Shown here: positions 42,762 through 56,126 of the stretch, one piece after another
Layout of the letters: every line of letters begins with the position of its first letter
Numbering within the stretch: position 1 is the stretch's first letter
DNA from: Pteria penguin
Lineage: Eukaryota; Mollusca; Bivalvia; Pterioida; Pteriidae
Direction: 5' to 3'
NCBI GenBank assembly: GCA_035048485.1
Contig: CM068586.1
Coordinates: forward strand, 31,776,849-31,840,848
DNA length: 64,000 nucleotides
The notes under the pieces: model-generated
Told to the model about the DNA's origin: nothing
Databases searched by the model: none
Seen by the model: only the letters and a program-made list of their open reading frames with translations
Translations under genes and position numbers: made by a program

Positions 42762-45700
42762 ACATCATCATTAATCAATCAATCAATCAATCAATCAAAA
42801 TTATTTACACTTTGTCATCTATCTGTAGAATAGCTATATGTTGAATCAAGCCATTGCTGGCCCATTTGTTAACATTTCATTATAAATTATATGTGTAGGT
42901 AGATGGATATACCCTGCAGGTTTTTATCAACTTAATGTGAATAACTGGAAAAAGCTGGGTTGTTGTTGAGAACTCTGTGTTACAATCAGACATCAGCTAT
43001 AGTGAAAGCTGCAGATCTTTGACCTGCTATAGGGTATGGGGACTGCACGGGATGTTTGCATATCTTGGCAATGTGAATCCACAACACAGGTATCAAAAGC
43101 ACCCCAGTCTGATGTTACAAATCGCTACGTGTTGTGCTGTTTGAAGTGAATTACACAACAAGTATATTTGTGATATCGATTTCGGACGAAATTTGCATTG
43201 AGATGTGTACATTATTTATATTCAGATCTGTCAACTGCAGAAGGTATCCACCATACTGCCAATGCATTGATACGGGCGTTAACACTGGCAGATATTACGT
43301 GTATGCTCGTATGTGATGAATGTTATAAAGTATTTATAGAAGAGATGGAATAGTCGGAATGGAGCATGGAACTGGTTGTGAATAAAACATATTGTCTTAA
43401 AAATATATATAGCGATGTTCACAGAATATAATTACAGACTCTTAATATTAAATCAAAACGGAAGAGCGAGAGATTTAGAGAGATTTCTTCATTCTCCGCT
43501 CTAAGTATCTTCAGTATCGCTTGTTCTCTGTAAAGGATCACATGGACCCCGTCACACTGTCATAAAGTTGGACCTCGAGTTGTAACTTGTCACAGTTGTC
43601 ACACTGCTATGGTGTTTGGACCGGTGACCGCCTTATAGTCCGACCGCCCGATAGTCCGACGGCTCGATAGTCCAACGGCCCAATAGTCCGACAGTCCAAT
43701 AGTCCGACAGCCCGATAGTCCGACGGCCCGATAATCCGATAGCCCGATAGTCCGGCGGCGGCCCCATAGTTGTACTGATTACGAAGGTAAACGTACCTGA
43801 ACTGTGCAAATAGTTTTCGGAGTGCAAAACATTTTCCCGGCTAAGCATCACAGAAACAGTTTTCAGAGTGAAAGTAAGATTACTATCATATTATCAGAAT
43901 AACTATGTACTGCCTCCTATTGTTTGTTGTTGCTTAACGTCACAGAGGGCGATTTTTCAGTCATATATGTAACGGCACATAGAAGTGCTTGCTGTATTTC
44001 AAGAAGTTTTGACTTCCTGTCGAGCACCCTGACCATGGACAGGTAGGGTTCTTTTACGTGTTGTGACAAGCACAGACATGGGACCACCTAGTTTGCAGTC
44101 GTTTCCAGAGACCGGACCCACATATCGTGCAAGGGGATTTGAACTTACGACTTAGGAATCACTACTAACGCCTTAAACATAGACCGAGACGGTAATTACC
44201 ACTGCGCCTCCAGTTGAAAACCCAAATTTTGCACAATTAATATTAAAGGGAAAACAGAAGACATCTGATAAAGTTGTATGACACAAATGACCAAGGACAT
44301 TCACACAAACAATAATTTCAACTGCAATCTGTGCGATTTCTGTCCATGTTTGGAATCTTCAACTTTTCAGTATTTCTGGTTAGGTTAATATTGTTGATTG
44401 ACGTCAGTATATAATTTCAGCTGAAATGACAGGACAAAGTCGCCGAAACTTCATATTGGGACCTGCTGTCCAACATTTAAGGGTCTTTAATCTGCCGAGC
44501 CTTTTGTGAAATCCATTTATTTATATGGAAATAAAATATGCTTTAACTAAGACATGGACACCGTTTTCACCTCCCACCAACAGAAGTTCATGTACATGTA
44601 CATCTAGCTGTATATAGTTAGAAGAATTCCGCTTTCGAACCAGCGGCCCTCCTATCTAAAGTCCGGCCGGTTAATTACTTGACCGCGTCGGTCGGACTTA
44701 TCAAATTTATGACCCAGAATCACTGCAAGGATTTCAAAGAAACTTGAAGGAAACAAGAACTGAATCTTCTCTATCAAGTTCTTTTGTTTTTGGGTTTGTT
44801 TGTTTGGTTTTGTTTTTGTTTTGGGGATTTGTTTTGTTGGGGTTTTTTTTGGGGGGGGGGATGTTTTTGGGGTTTTTTTTCTCTTTTGTTTTTTTGTTTT
44901 GTTATTGTTTTGTTCTTTTTTGGGGTTTTTTTTTTTTGGGGGGGGGGGTTGGGGGGGTTTGTTGTATTTTTTGTTTTCCCACAAAATGGCTATATGACCC
45001 CAAAAAACGCTATGCCCCGGTAGAAAAGCATACAAAACAAACATACATTACTTAGTAATTAATTTCATACTTTTCTCATCCTTTTTTTCCCATGTCAAAA
45101 ATCTCGAGGCCATTATTCGCCAGATGTGTGAAACATTCATTTTCATTTTAAAAAAACTGAAGAAAATTGTGTTGGCGAAAAGTGTGGGAAAACTGGTAGG
45201 AAGGACTGACAGTCGGATGGGGAGCAAATAACCGGATACAGATTTTTATCACTTAACTTTTGAACATGTTCTCTGTCTGACTAATAGCGTTAAATACAAA
45301 TAAAATTTAGTCATGGAAGGAGATGGGGGGGGGGGGGGTGTCACAGCCCAAAACTGGACAATAAGTACCTATCTTGGTACCTTTTTTCTGACAAAATTGG
45401 GGAAAGGTGCGGGGCACAAACCCCGTTCCCGTCTTAATGCCGCGATTGGGGTATTTGTCTCTTCTTCTTCTTCCATTTAAGTGAAGGACCGCTTATGCGG
45501 CATCATCTCACTATGAAGGACCGCTTATACGGCATTATCTCTCGAGTCGGCCCATTCACCTAGAATTTCAAAAGGCAAGTTTTTACGTTTTAGTGCAATA
45601 CCATCTATCGTTGCGGACTACCGGGCTGTTGAACTATCGGGCCGTCGGACTATCGGGCTGTCGGACTATCAGGCCGTCGGAGTATCGGGCTGTCGGACTA

Positions 45701-48700
45701 TCAGGCCGTCGGACTATTAGGCTTGAACCGGACCGACCTCTAGTGTAACTTGTCATAGCTGTCACACTGTCATAAAGTTTGAACCTAGGGTTGTAACGTA
45801 CCACAGTTGTCACACTGACACTGTCATAAAGTTTTGACATCGAGTTGTAACTTATCACAGCTGTCACACTGTCATAGTGTTTGGGCCTCGAGTTGTAGCT
45901 TATCACAGCTGTCACACTGTCATAGTGTTTGGGCCTCGAGTTGTAGCTTATCACAGCTGTCACACTGTCATAGTGTTTGGGCCTCTAGTTGTAGCTTATC
46001 ACAGCTGTCACACTGTCATAGTTTTGGGCCTGGAGTTGTAGCTTATCACCGCTGTCACACTGTTATAAATTTTGGACTTGGAGTTGTAGCATAGCTGTCA
46101 CACTGTCATTAAGTTAGTACCTCTAGTTGTAGCTTATCACAAATCGTCAAGTGTCGTACAGGGCTCCAACCAACACTAATGCTTCTTCATTTCGCCAGCA
46201 CCAAGAAAAAAGTAGGTTTTAAGCTAATTTGAAATGGCAGTAACTCTTCTGTCTTGCAGGACTCGAACAAATGTCATTACATGTCATAGAGATGTATTTT
46301 ATACCGCCAGTACCTGGCAGGTAGTGGGTAGAATGTTAAACAGTTTGATATTGTCGTGCGAGTATTCGTGTTCTGCATAATACTATGTCGAAGGTTGATT
46401 AGGTGTCGCCCAAACCTCGAACGCCTGTTGTATGCAGATCACAACATGTCACATTTACTGATACTGCCCTCGTAGTAGACTCGTCATCACTTGTAATAAA
46501 GTGTAATTCCTGATTAACTTGTAGTAAAAAGGTCATGAATTTCAGTCGTTAAGAAAGTGTCGTGTGGATGTTGTTGGAACTTGTTACAAAAGGAAGGTTA
46601 TAATAATTCTCACACTTCAGTGTGAAAGAAAACTTGGAAAATGTGGAAGAGAGCACGAGCACGCGTCGAAAGAATATTATTTTCTTTAAAATCACAAACT
46701 TCTCATGTGATTTTCGGTATGAATTCGATATAAATTAAATTAAAAGAAATGTAGTATAGATTTTTCGAAACGTCATAAAACATATGTAAATTTATACTAC
46801 AATGGGTTTGCTCTCACGCTTTTCACGCAATGAACAAATTCAGATAACAAATGTACACATCAAACACGATTCTGGTTCCACGAGTATGCTATCATAATGA
46901 ACTGTGCCTATTCCATGCGTCGTAAACACATTGGGAAATATTCGGATTCGCCCCACTATGAACTCTGCTGACACTGCTTCTATGATTTCATTCCACACTA
47001 TATTTAAGAAATTTTTTTCTCTCTTCAGATTGCCACGGACAGGTATGTCCCACAGTCTGTACTGCAGATCAGTATTGTGGAAACACCACATCTGGCATGT
47101 TTTCTTGTCAAGGTATATTTTAAATATGGTGGATTAATTACATCATTCTGTCTGGATAAAGAATAAAATTATTATCTCTTTAATACCCTTCAGACGTTGT
47201 TGTTGTTATTGTTGTTTTTGTTGTTTGACATAGTTTAAGTTTATTGTTCAACAAAACAATATGATAATGGGTAAACATAGGCAGATCATTTCGCTAAAGT
47301 TAGTACGGAATTCTTAAGGCTCAGAGTTTGTACGGATATCTTAAGGCTCATAGTTTTGCAAATGAGGAAAACCTTATCTGGAAATAATTACATCTATGAT
47401 GAAATTCTTCATCCAAAAACACAACAAAACATTTCATATTCTGAATACTGGTCTTTAAAGTTCTATTCTATCAAGTAAAAGGTATCAAAATCCTTACAAA
47501 CTTTGTAAGATCTTTTTTGAAATGGTCTGCAGATATTTTTGACGTAACGCGACAGGTGTACGGCAAATATTGAGGAGGTAATTTTGCAGATATTCTGAGG
47601 AAATCTGTTTAAACTTGATATTTTGGTGTTGTACACCAGACCAAACTTGTATTGAACACAAGTGTGCACAAATCTCTCATACAAAGGGCGCTACGCTACT
47701 CTCTGGGAATAGCGAAGAGTAGCGTAGTGCCCTCTGTGTGAGAGATTGGGTGTGTACAAATATCTGATGTATCGCTATTATATCATTGAAATATTCTTGA
47801 AAATGACTGAATACAATTTGTCTGTATATATACTTAATACACCTGTATACAGCTGGTAAAATTCCTTTTTTTAATTTTAATTATTATCATTATTGTTGGT
47901 GCCTATATTTCTGATATCAACAAGCCATTGTCGTATGTTTTTGTTTTAGAGTGTAACGCAGCGTGTGTTGGGTGCTTCTCCAGTGGAGTGGAGAAATGTA
48001 AATCTTGTGCCTCAAACTACTACAACTCCTCGGGCAGTATCTGTAAAGGTAACCTTTGACTAGCTTTAGAGGATTCTGCCACAATTAACTCCCGTGTGAC
48101 AGCTTATTACACTCCAAAACTAATTTCATTATTTTCATCGTCGTTTTGACGGTAACAATGCACTTATGCTAAGATATTTTCATTTATTTTATCCCATAAT
48201 GTACAATAATTTGAAAGTTGTGCTGTAATCTTCAATGTGTATCTCATCAGGCTTCTTAAAACTATTTATTTCTAATGGCTAAAATGATGCATGAACCTAA
48301 TGTTTCCTGCCCAACATATCTGATTATACTGTACCTGTAGTTGCTGTGGTGCTAAGGACGGTCGATTGAGGTAACAGTTGTCGCTCGCTTGGTTTGTTTT
48401 ATAAGGTTTACGGACCAACCTTCCAACACATAGCATAACTAAAACAATTAAAGGGACAGTTATTGAAAAGTAATAAAAATTTTCCTTCTGAGAACATGGA
48501 ACGACAGGTACCTCTATTTGAGAGGACATGGATATATACACAGATAGTATTTTGAAATATTGGGTATCAAAATAGAAGCTGAAAAGCTGCATTGTCCACC
48601 TGGAAACGAACTTATGTCCAGATCTCTTCCGACTGACAGTCATAAGGCGTTTTTGAAATGCATGTATACTAATGTGCAATTATGAACCTTCGCAATTCCA

Positions 48701-51700
48701 GTGTGTACATTCAACTGCCTTAAATGGGATCGATATGAATCTTTAAATATTTTGATATTACTATGAACTTCAGTCTCACAGCAAAGTTAATTGTTTTATA
48801 TTCTGATAAATCAGAAACCCTTATTGACTGCAACTTTGTAGCAAAATAATCATAGCATCATGAACAAATTCGAGCAAAACTTAAATCATTATTTCACATT
48901 ACCCATGTACAAATGAAATTCCTGATACCAACGGATTGCCCAAGAAAAATAATATGGAGAAAGTGCATAACGTAATAACGTCGATGCTCAGAGTGTTAAT
49001 GATATCTTACGTACACTGCAAATGTTATAACCTCAGTACAAGACTTCAGACCATGTATAAAAATTATCAAGTTCTTTACTCCAAACAGACCCGTAATATT
49101 GGGGGTTTTTTTCAGGTTGTAACGTAGCGTGTGCTGGCTGTACGGACTTTGGTCCAGATAAGTGTATCAAATGTGCCCCGGGATTCTTTTCCAGCGGAGG
49201 GATATGTCGTGGTAAGTTAATTCAATTTCATTACAGGTTTACAATAATTAATATTGGTATATACTCTCATAGGAAGATCTATACACTATCAATTTTTATC
49301 GAAGCGTCGATATTATGGTGTTTATATGTACTAATGTTCTTTGATAAAATCTCTGATTTCGAGATTCCACAGGAAACACTATGTATATGTATTAACTCTC
49401 GGGAACTAAAGTTTCAGTTTGTGAATTCAGCATTAATTCCCAAACAGTACCTTACACTCACGTATTTTCAATTTTTAACTTATGGGTTATTCAAATACAT
49501 GTTTATAGACTGCGTTCTTTCGTAAGAGTATATTAGATTATCAGTTTTGCCTATGAGGATGTTATATCCCTAATGTATGTTCCGCGCATTATACTGACAT
49601 TTAAACTGGCTACTTCAAGGATGTAAATGTATAACATTTTGTGGGTAAACATACAGTGTTGTTCGTTTACGGGAACACTTGTCGGAACCAATCATTAACT
49701 CTTTTATCATTTCAGTTCTATTTCGTATTTTATAATCATCGCTTACCGTTAGAAATTGTCACCAATGTCGCTATGTGACAAGCAATGTGCAATACTTGAA
49801 TGCCTCGACATCGAAAAATAATTTTGAAGAGTTTTAAGAGACAACTGGATATTTTTGATATTATATCTTGTATTACCTATTTCATGAATCATAATCAAAA
49901 TGACAAATTCGGAAATTTTGTGGTAATGCTTACAATGTTTAATTTGAAAAAAGTATCACATGATGTCCGATATTTAAGAAAAAAGAGGAGTTACCGGCTC
50001 AGTTATGTGGCAGAAGTCACCATGGAGCTATACAATACATGAATATAAATAATATAATAGAACATTTAACACATTACAAAAATGTCATAAAAATATAAAC
50101 ACGTAAGGTATTGTAAAAAAACATAATGGTATAAAAATATATGCGACATCAACATGATAAACCGTGCTCTGCCAGTCTGAAAGCGAGCTAAGACCCTAAA
50201 TCTGTAGGAGTCCCGACTAACAATCAGAGGGGACGAGGTTCAGGACCATGTCTCCTCTGAAAGAGGTTTGGACAAGGCCCGTCATATAGTCCCCACCGCC
50301 CTGTTAGTCAGCGTGCAACGTTCAAGTAAAAGTTCAAGTAAAAGTTCAAGTTTAAAACCAAATTAAAACACTGCATAATCGCCGATGCTGGTTTCAGCTA
50401 TTACAATCACGAATTAAAAATGGGATTAGACCAGACATTCGTATGGGGTGAGAGTCTCATTTTAGCCTGCTACACCCGTTGCATATGTTCCGTGAAATAC
50501 AAAGCACAACGTTTACTGCGAGTTTGGGTAATCCTAGTGGTACATGTTTGAATATTTTCTTCTCTAGAAATGAAATCAACGAAACTAAACAGATATTAGA
50601 ATGTCAATAACTTGTCTTTCTTCCCCTAGAATGTTTAATATTTACAAAATATGTGATAAAGCGCTATTGCATCTAGTTCTTGTATAAACTAGCTTCTTTT
50701 TTCCAGGATGTCCTGTTAATACATTTGGTGAAAACTGTACGGGCACCTGCCACTGCCTGGATAAAACGGAATGCAAGCGTGCAGATGGCTTCTGTTCAGA
50801 CTGGACATGCGAGTGGGGATGGTCCAATCCACCGTATTGCCAAACACGTTAGTAATACAATGCAATTGTGTTGAAGTCTGCATTGATATGTATAACCTAA
50901 AATCATCATCATAGATGTGTCTCAGACACTACCAAAGTCTTATGGAATATACAGTAATCAGTCTGACTATCTTTCCTTCTCTTCGTCCGTCCGTTAAGTA
51001 AAGTAGTTAAAACTGCTTTGACAAATGCACACATATTTTTCGTATTGATGTGGTTGATACTGTTCAAAATTTCATTCATTTGAAAACGGTAAGTTGTGCT
51101 TTTGATCCAAGCTCATATCCCTAAGGTAAGATCATACTGAACTTATGATTAAAATAAGTGTTCTGTCTAACCATACTCAGATATTTGTCTCCCTCAACAT
51201 AAATGTTTGTCCATAATATGATCATTGCTACCTTCGGTAATATTGGTCCTTTTTAAATTATTCTAGTTTTAAGATTTGGGTGATAAGCAATGTGTTATAA
51301 GCAATCCAATTAAATTTATTCTATATCCATCAAATGCGACTTCAAATAAATATCAGTAAATGTCTTTGAAAGTTATAATGTAAGGGATGGGAGGGAGAAT
51401 GTTCTTTTTTATTTTTTTTCCTCTTTTTTACATAACAAGAATTACTGGGTGAAGCAAACTTGATCAAATAATTAGAAAAACAAAACAGATAAAAAATGGA
51501 GAACTATACTAGTAATTAACTGCCAAAGTCTGGTAGAGATAGCAAAAATCTTTGTACTTAATGATACAAGTGTCTGGTAGCGGTTACTCAGTCAAAGAAA
51601 TTTCTATACTTTTCAATAAAAAAACCACTTTAAACATAATAAACTTGTTTCTTATATGTCCGTCATACGATGTGTTCCGCTCACAGTCTAACATTTTTTT

Positions 51701-54700
51701 ATTTTTTCTGAAAGAATGTACACCGCAGCAGTTTGGCAAGAATTGTGCTTTCGACTGTCACTGCCCAGAAAATGATACCTGTAGCCAGATAAACGGACTA
51801 TGTTCATCCCTTAACTGTCATCCGTTTTATGGTGGACCAGGATGTCAAATACGTAAGTAGAATTACGTAAAATGACATCGTATGAATGCCCCCAATTTAG
51901 ATATTACCCGCCTTGCAAGCGACCTACTTTCATTCTCTGGATTTCGCCACTACTTTTAAAATGTTGCTTTTATGTCGTAATTTGACTGAAAATTATTCAT
52001 TGTTGTGTTGGCTAACACCAGCACCTGTTTCACTATAATATTGCTGGTTGTTCTTTATGAATTGATTTGACATTAAGCGCCAAGTAGTTGTAGTCCATCG
52101 ATACATCTGTCAGTCGGTCTGTCAAGTGTTGGTATCTTTTACGATACACCCAAAATCAACCTTGTGATGGACTTGTAGTGTGACAAACAATATCTGATTT
52201 GGAACATTTAATAAAAGTATGAGCAAGATCGAATATCATTTTTGACTCTGTTAGCTGTTATAGCTATTGCTGTTTGCAGAAAATTTGGGGTGTAGACTTT
52301 TTCTTGATATTTGATATCTGAACATAATGTGGATTGGAATTTGTAGTATGACAAAATAACAATTATCATTCTATTATTTATTTGCTTCGCATGCAAATAC
52401 GTACTAAAAACCAGCATATAAGTCAGCAAAAGTTTTTATATTTGTTTGTTGTAATCTTACTACAGTTCTCCCGAAACTGAGACTACATCCAGTTGTAACC
52501 AATAACGAATGTGGAAATATAACTGTTTCCTGGAATCAATGGGTCAAGGACGAAGATATTGGCGAAGGTCCAGTAGGACAATACATGTTTGTATACATCG
52601 TTTCTTTATCTGTAATCCGTTTCATTGTTTTGATTATATGCACATAAATGTAATATCTAGAGCCTATAACGAAACACAAAAATATAACTGGTGGTAATTC
52701 ATTCTCTCGGACATTTGAGAAAAATGATAAACCTAAAAAAGGTCTTACGAATGTTTTTGATATTGCAGACTGGAAATATATAAAATCAATGTTACTGATA
52801 CGTGGCAAGAAGTAATTAAAAGAGATGATAGTATGGAAAGGTACTCGTATGACTTCACTAGCCTTGACCCAGATGGGACCTACCTATTCAGGGTCAATGT
52901 CAAACGCATGGTTGACGACAAATTAAGTTCGGAATTTACAGTAGGCAATCCTACTGAGGAGGTCACAACACCGTGCATAGGTAAGTAATAGAATATTGGT
53001 TTATATTCAATTTATTTGCGGATTGATTAGAAGAGTTGTCACCATTTTCATATCAAATTCACCCTTCATAATTCTTTTCATCCCTGTGATATTTCCCATG
53101 TTTTATGGTTTAATGATGGCATATATGTGCGGGTTTTTAATGCAAGAATACTATATCCCCTCTGCTCAATTTCATTTTGAAATCTAATATCACGAAGTGA
53201 GTCTCTGACCACAATATCGCATACAAGACCAACAACAACATCATCCATTAAGATCATATGCAAATTTGGTGTAGTGGTCAAGACTCCAAACAAGACTGTA
53301 AATCAAATTTCATGTTCCATTTTGGAACTATGAGTTCTTATATATACATAAATATAATGTATACAGTTTTAATCAGGTAGACTTGCACTCTCATACGTAG
53401 TGAGGGATGGGAGCGAATAAGGTTGACAGTGCATTTTGTGAAAAGACATGCAATTTTACGGTAAATATACACTGAAGTAATGCAAAGCGATCCAGTTTCT
53501 GTATTTGAGACCTTAATAGAATTTCGTCATTGTCATTTTTATCTAAAACTCAGAAAGAATATTTAATTCTTAATAGGGTCGGCAAGTCTCGTCACCTGAC
53601 TCGCGAGAAAAAGTTCTATTATGCAGTTCCGGTAATTGCTTTGATACACGAACAGCCATGAATCAATGTCTGAGGGATACCTACACACATAAATTTAATG
53701 TTGTGACAATAGGTAATGAAACATAACCTTTTGGGGGTGTAGGAAATGTAGTGTTTGTTAAGTCAATAAAAACTTCTCTTTACTCGTCTGTCTATAAAAC
53801 ACACCACGTGACTTGCGAGAAATCTCCAGTTAAAGCTGATAACATGTTGTTCTGATAATGATTTTAATACATAAACAAGGCCATAAAGCTATGTCTGAGG
53901 GATAACTACTCACCTACTGTCCGCGCCACTCACTCTGGAAACTGGAAAATCTAGATTTTCTGTTATTTATCTTCAGAATAATTTCAAAAAGGCAAAACCA
54001 TTTGATAGATCTTGTTTAGTCGTAACTTTTGGTGTATAGTATATGTTTGTATGAAGAAGCGTTCATATTTTATAGAAAAAAAATCTAATTTAGATAGGAC
54101 GATTTCCATGTTAAATTTTGACGTGACGTCGCCAAGTTTCCCATAGACACAATGTTAAACATTGGCGACGTCACGTCAAAATTAACATAGAAAACGCCCT
54201 ATCTAAAATGATTTTTCCCTATAAAATACGAATGCTTCTTCTTAGAAACATATAACATACACCAAAAGTTACGACTAAACAAGATCTGTCGATTGATATT
54301 AACTTTGTAAAACTATTTTAAAGATAAATAAGTGAAAATCCAGATTTTCGGTTTACAAAGTGAGTGACGCGGACAGTAAATATTCTTTTGCTGAAATAAT
54401 GAAACACGATCTTCTGCGTCAAAGGTTGGACAAGGTTCACACAAAACTGTTCGTACTTGTATGGTGATTGATCGAAATGAATTTTAAAACACTTTAAGAG
54501 GTTAAAATTGTGTTTCATGCTTTTAAAAATAGGAAACGAATTCACTTTTGGTCATTTAATGTGTTTAAAATCATAATTAAACTTAATCCAATGGAATTTA
54601 ACACACTAGCAAGCAACGTGTTACTGCACGGAAAGACTGAAAATGATTGAATAAATAAACCATGACGGAATTCCGGGTGAGACTTGCCGAAACCAACCAT

Positions 54701-56070
54701 AGCGAATTAATACCCTCATTATCTGTTAGTTTGACCATTGGCCAGCCTCAAATAGGAATTTTTCTGATATACTGGTAGCCCATGCATAGGTAGATTGCCG
54801 GAATGATTCACATGGCTGCTGCTCGAACAGAGATTTGATCTCAGTTCCGGTTTATCATATCGCCTCAGACAAGTACCCTCTTGCGTTGGATTAACAGATG
54901 TTAGCTGGTTTTATGCAGTGTTGGCAATAGTTATGTACTCAAAATATCATCAATACGATTATAAATTATAATTTTTCATAAAAAATATATATAATGTTGA
55001 TTCGACGTTTGATTGGCTGAAATGTATGCATGAGTAACCATAGATCTATATTTCATTTGTAGAAAAAATGTTAGCATAACTTTATGTGGTATAAGGATAT
55101 GAGAGTTCTTTCTTAATCATATTCATAACTTAAGACTTTAGAAAAAGCATGTAATTATATGCGAGAGTCATTTATCCCTTTTTGAGATTTTAGATAATAA
55201 TCCATTTGTTCTCCGTGCTTAATTGTAAAAGCTTATTTGCATTTTCATTATCAGAGATAACTGGCACCGGTAAGCCATTGAAACTTGTTGTCATTTTAAG
55301 TGTTACATACTGTTGCTTTGTTAAATATTACTCTCTGCTTTATATATATGTAGTCTACGAATGCTTTGTTTAAGAAGGTTTTATGCATTTAAAAAAACTA
55401 ATGCTCTAACCCATTAAATTGTACATGAAATCGGAAGCTGATGGTGGTGGTAATAACTATATAACAAATTTAATATTTATCTTGTCATGTAAGGTAATAT
55501 TCTGTTTGTATATTCAGTTTGGTTTTAATTTCTACATGACTTAAATGTTAGAAACATTTTGTATGGTTAATCAATACAAATAAGCACAATGAAGCAGATT
55601 ATCAATTAAGGTAAAATACGAAAGTGATTGATTCACTGTGATTGGGGCTTTGACAATGTACCATGGTAAACATTAATGGACGCCAGGAAAATGAGTAGAA
55701 ACCGTGTCTGGTTAGCGTCTCTTGTTTGGGTAGTCACAATTGCCACGAATGTCCAAAATGCGGAAATAAATAGTCCAATAATGGATTAAGACAATATAAC
55801 GACAAAACCCCAATCTGCAAAGGAAATAAGTGTGACAATAATGTAAAATTCGACAATAACTCATAGAATGTCATGGTGACAATATCATTACACAATTATT
55901 ATGCAAGGGTTCATAAAGTGCTGTATATATAAAGCACAAATGTCATTTCATAGATCAGAACAAACAGATTTACACCATTGTCGATCATGGGTAGAAAACT
56001 ATTGGATATTTATTTATATAAAATGAAGAAAAGAATTTAAAATATTCCTTGCGAAAAAACATACATTTAT

Positions 56071-56126
<56 letters not shown>

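Larger units (their letters stand above)
49212..52465 (+). other. RPTP introns between exons 4, 5, 6 and 7
   Basis: Outside the listed exons and the repeat at 49977-50092, nothing supported. T-rich tracts precede each acceptor. Confidence 0.5.

Noticed and set aside
44652..45055. Several long ORFs, Lys/Pro- or Phe/Gly-rich
   Set aside because: Products of a G/T homopolymer-rich segment in all frames.
45634..46094. ORFs with regular peptide repeats
   Set aside because: Translations of the 48-bp and 18-bp minisatellites.
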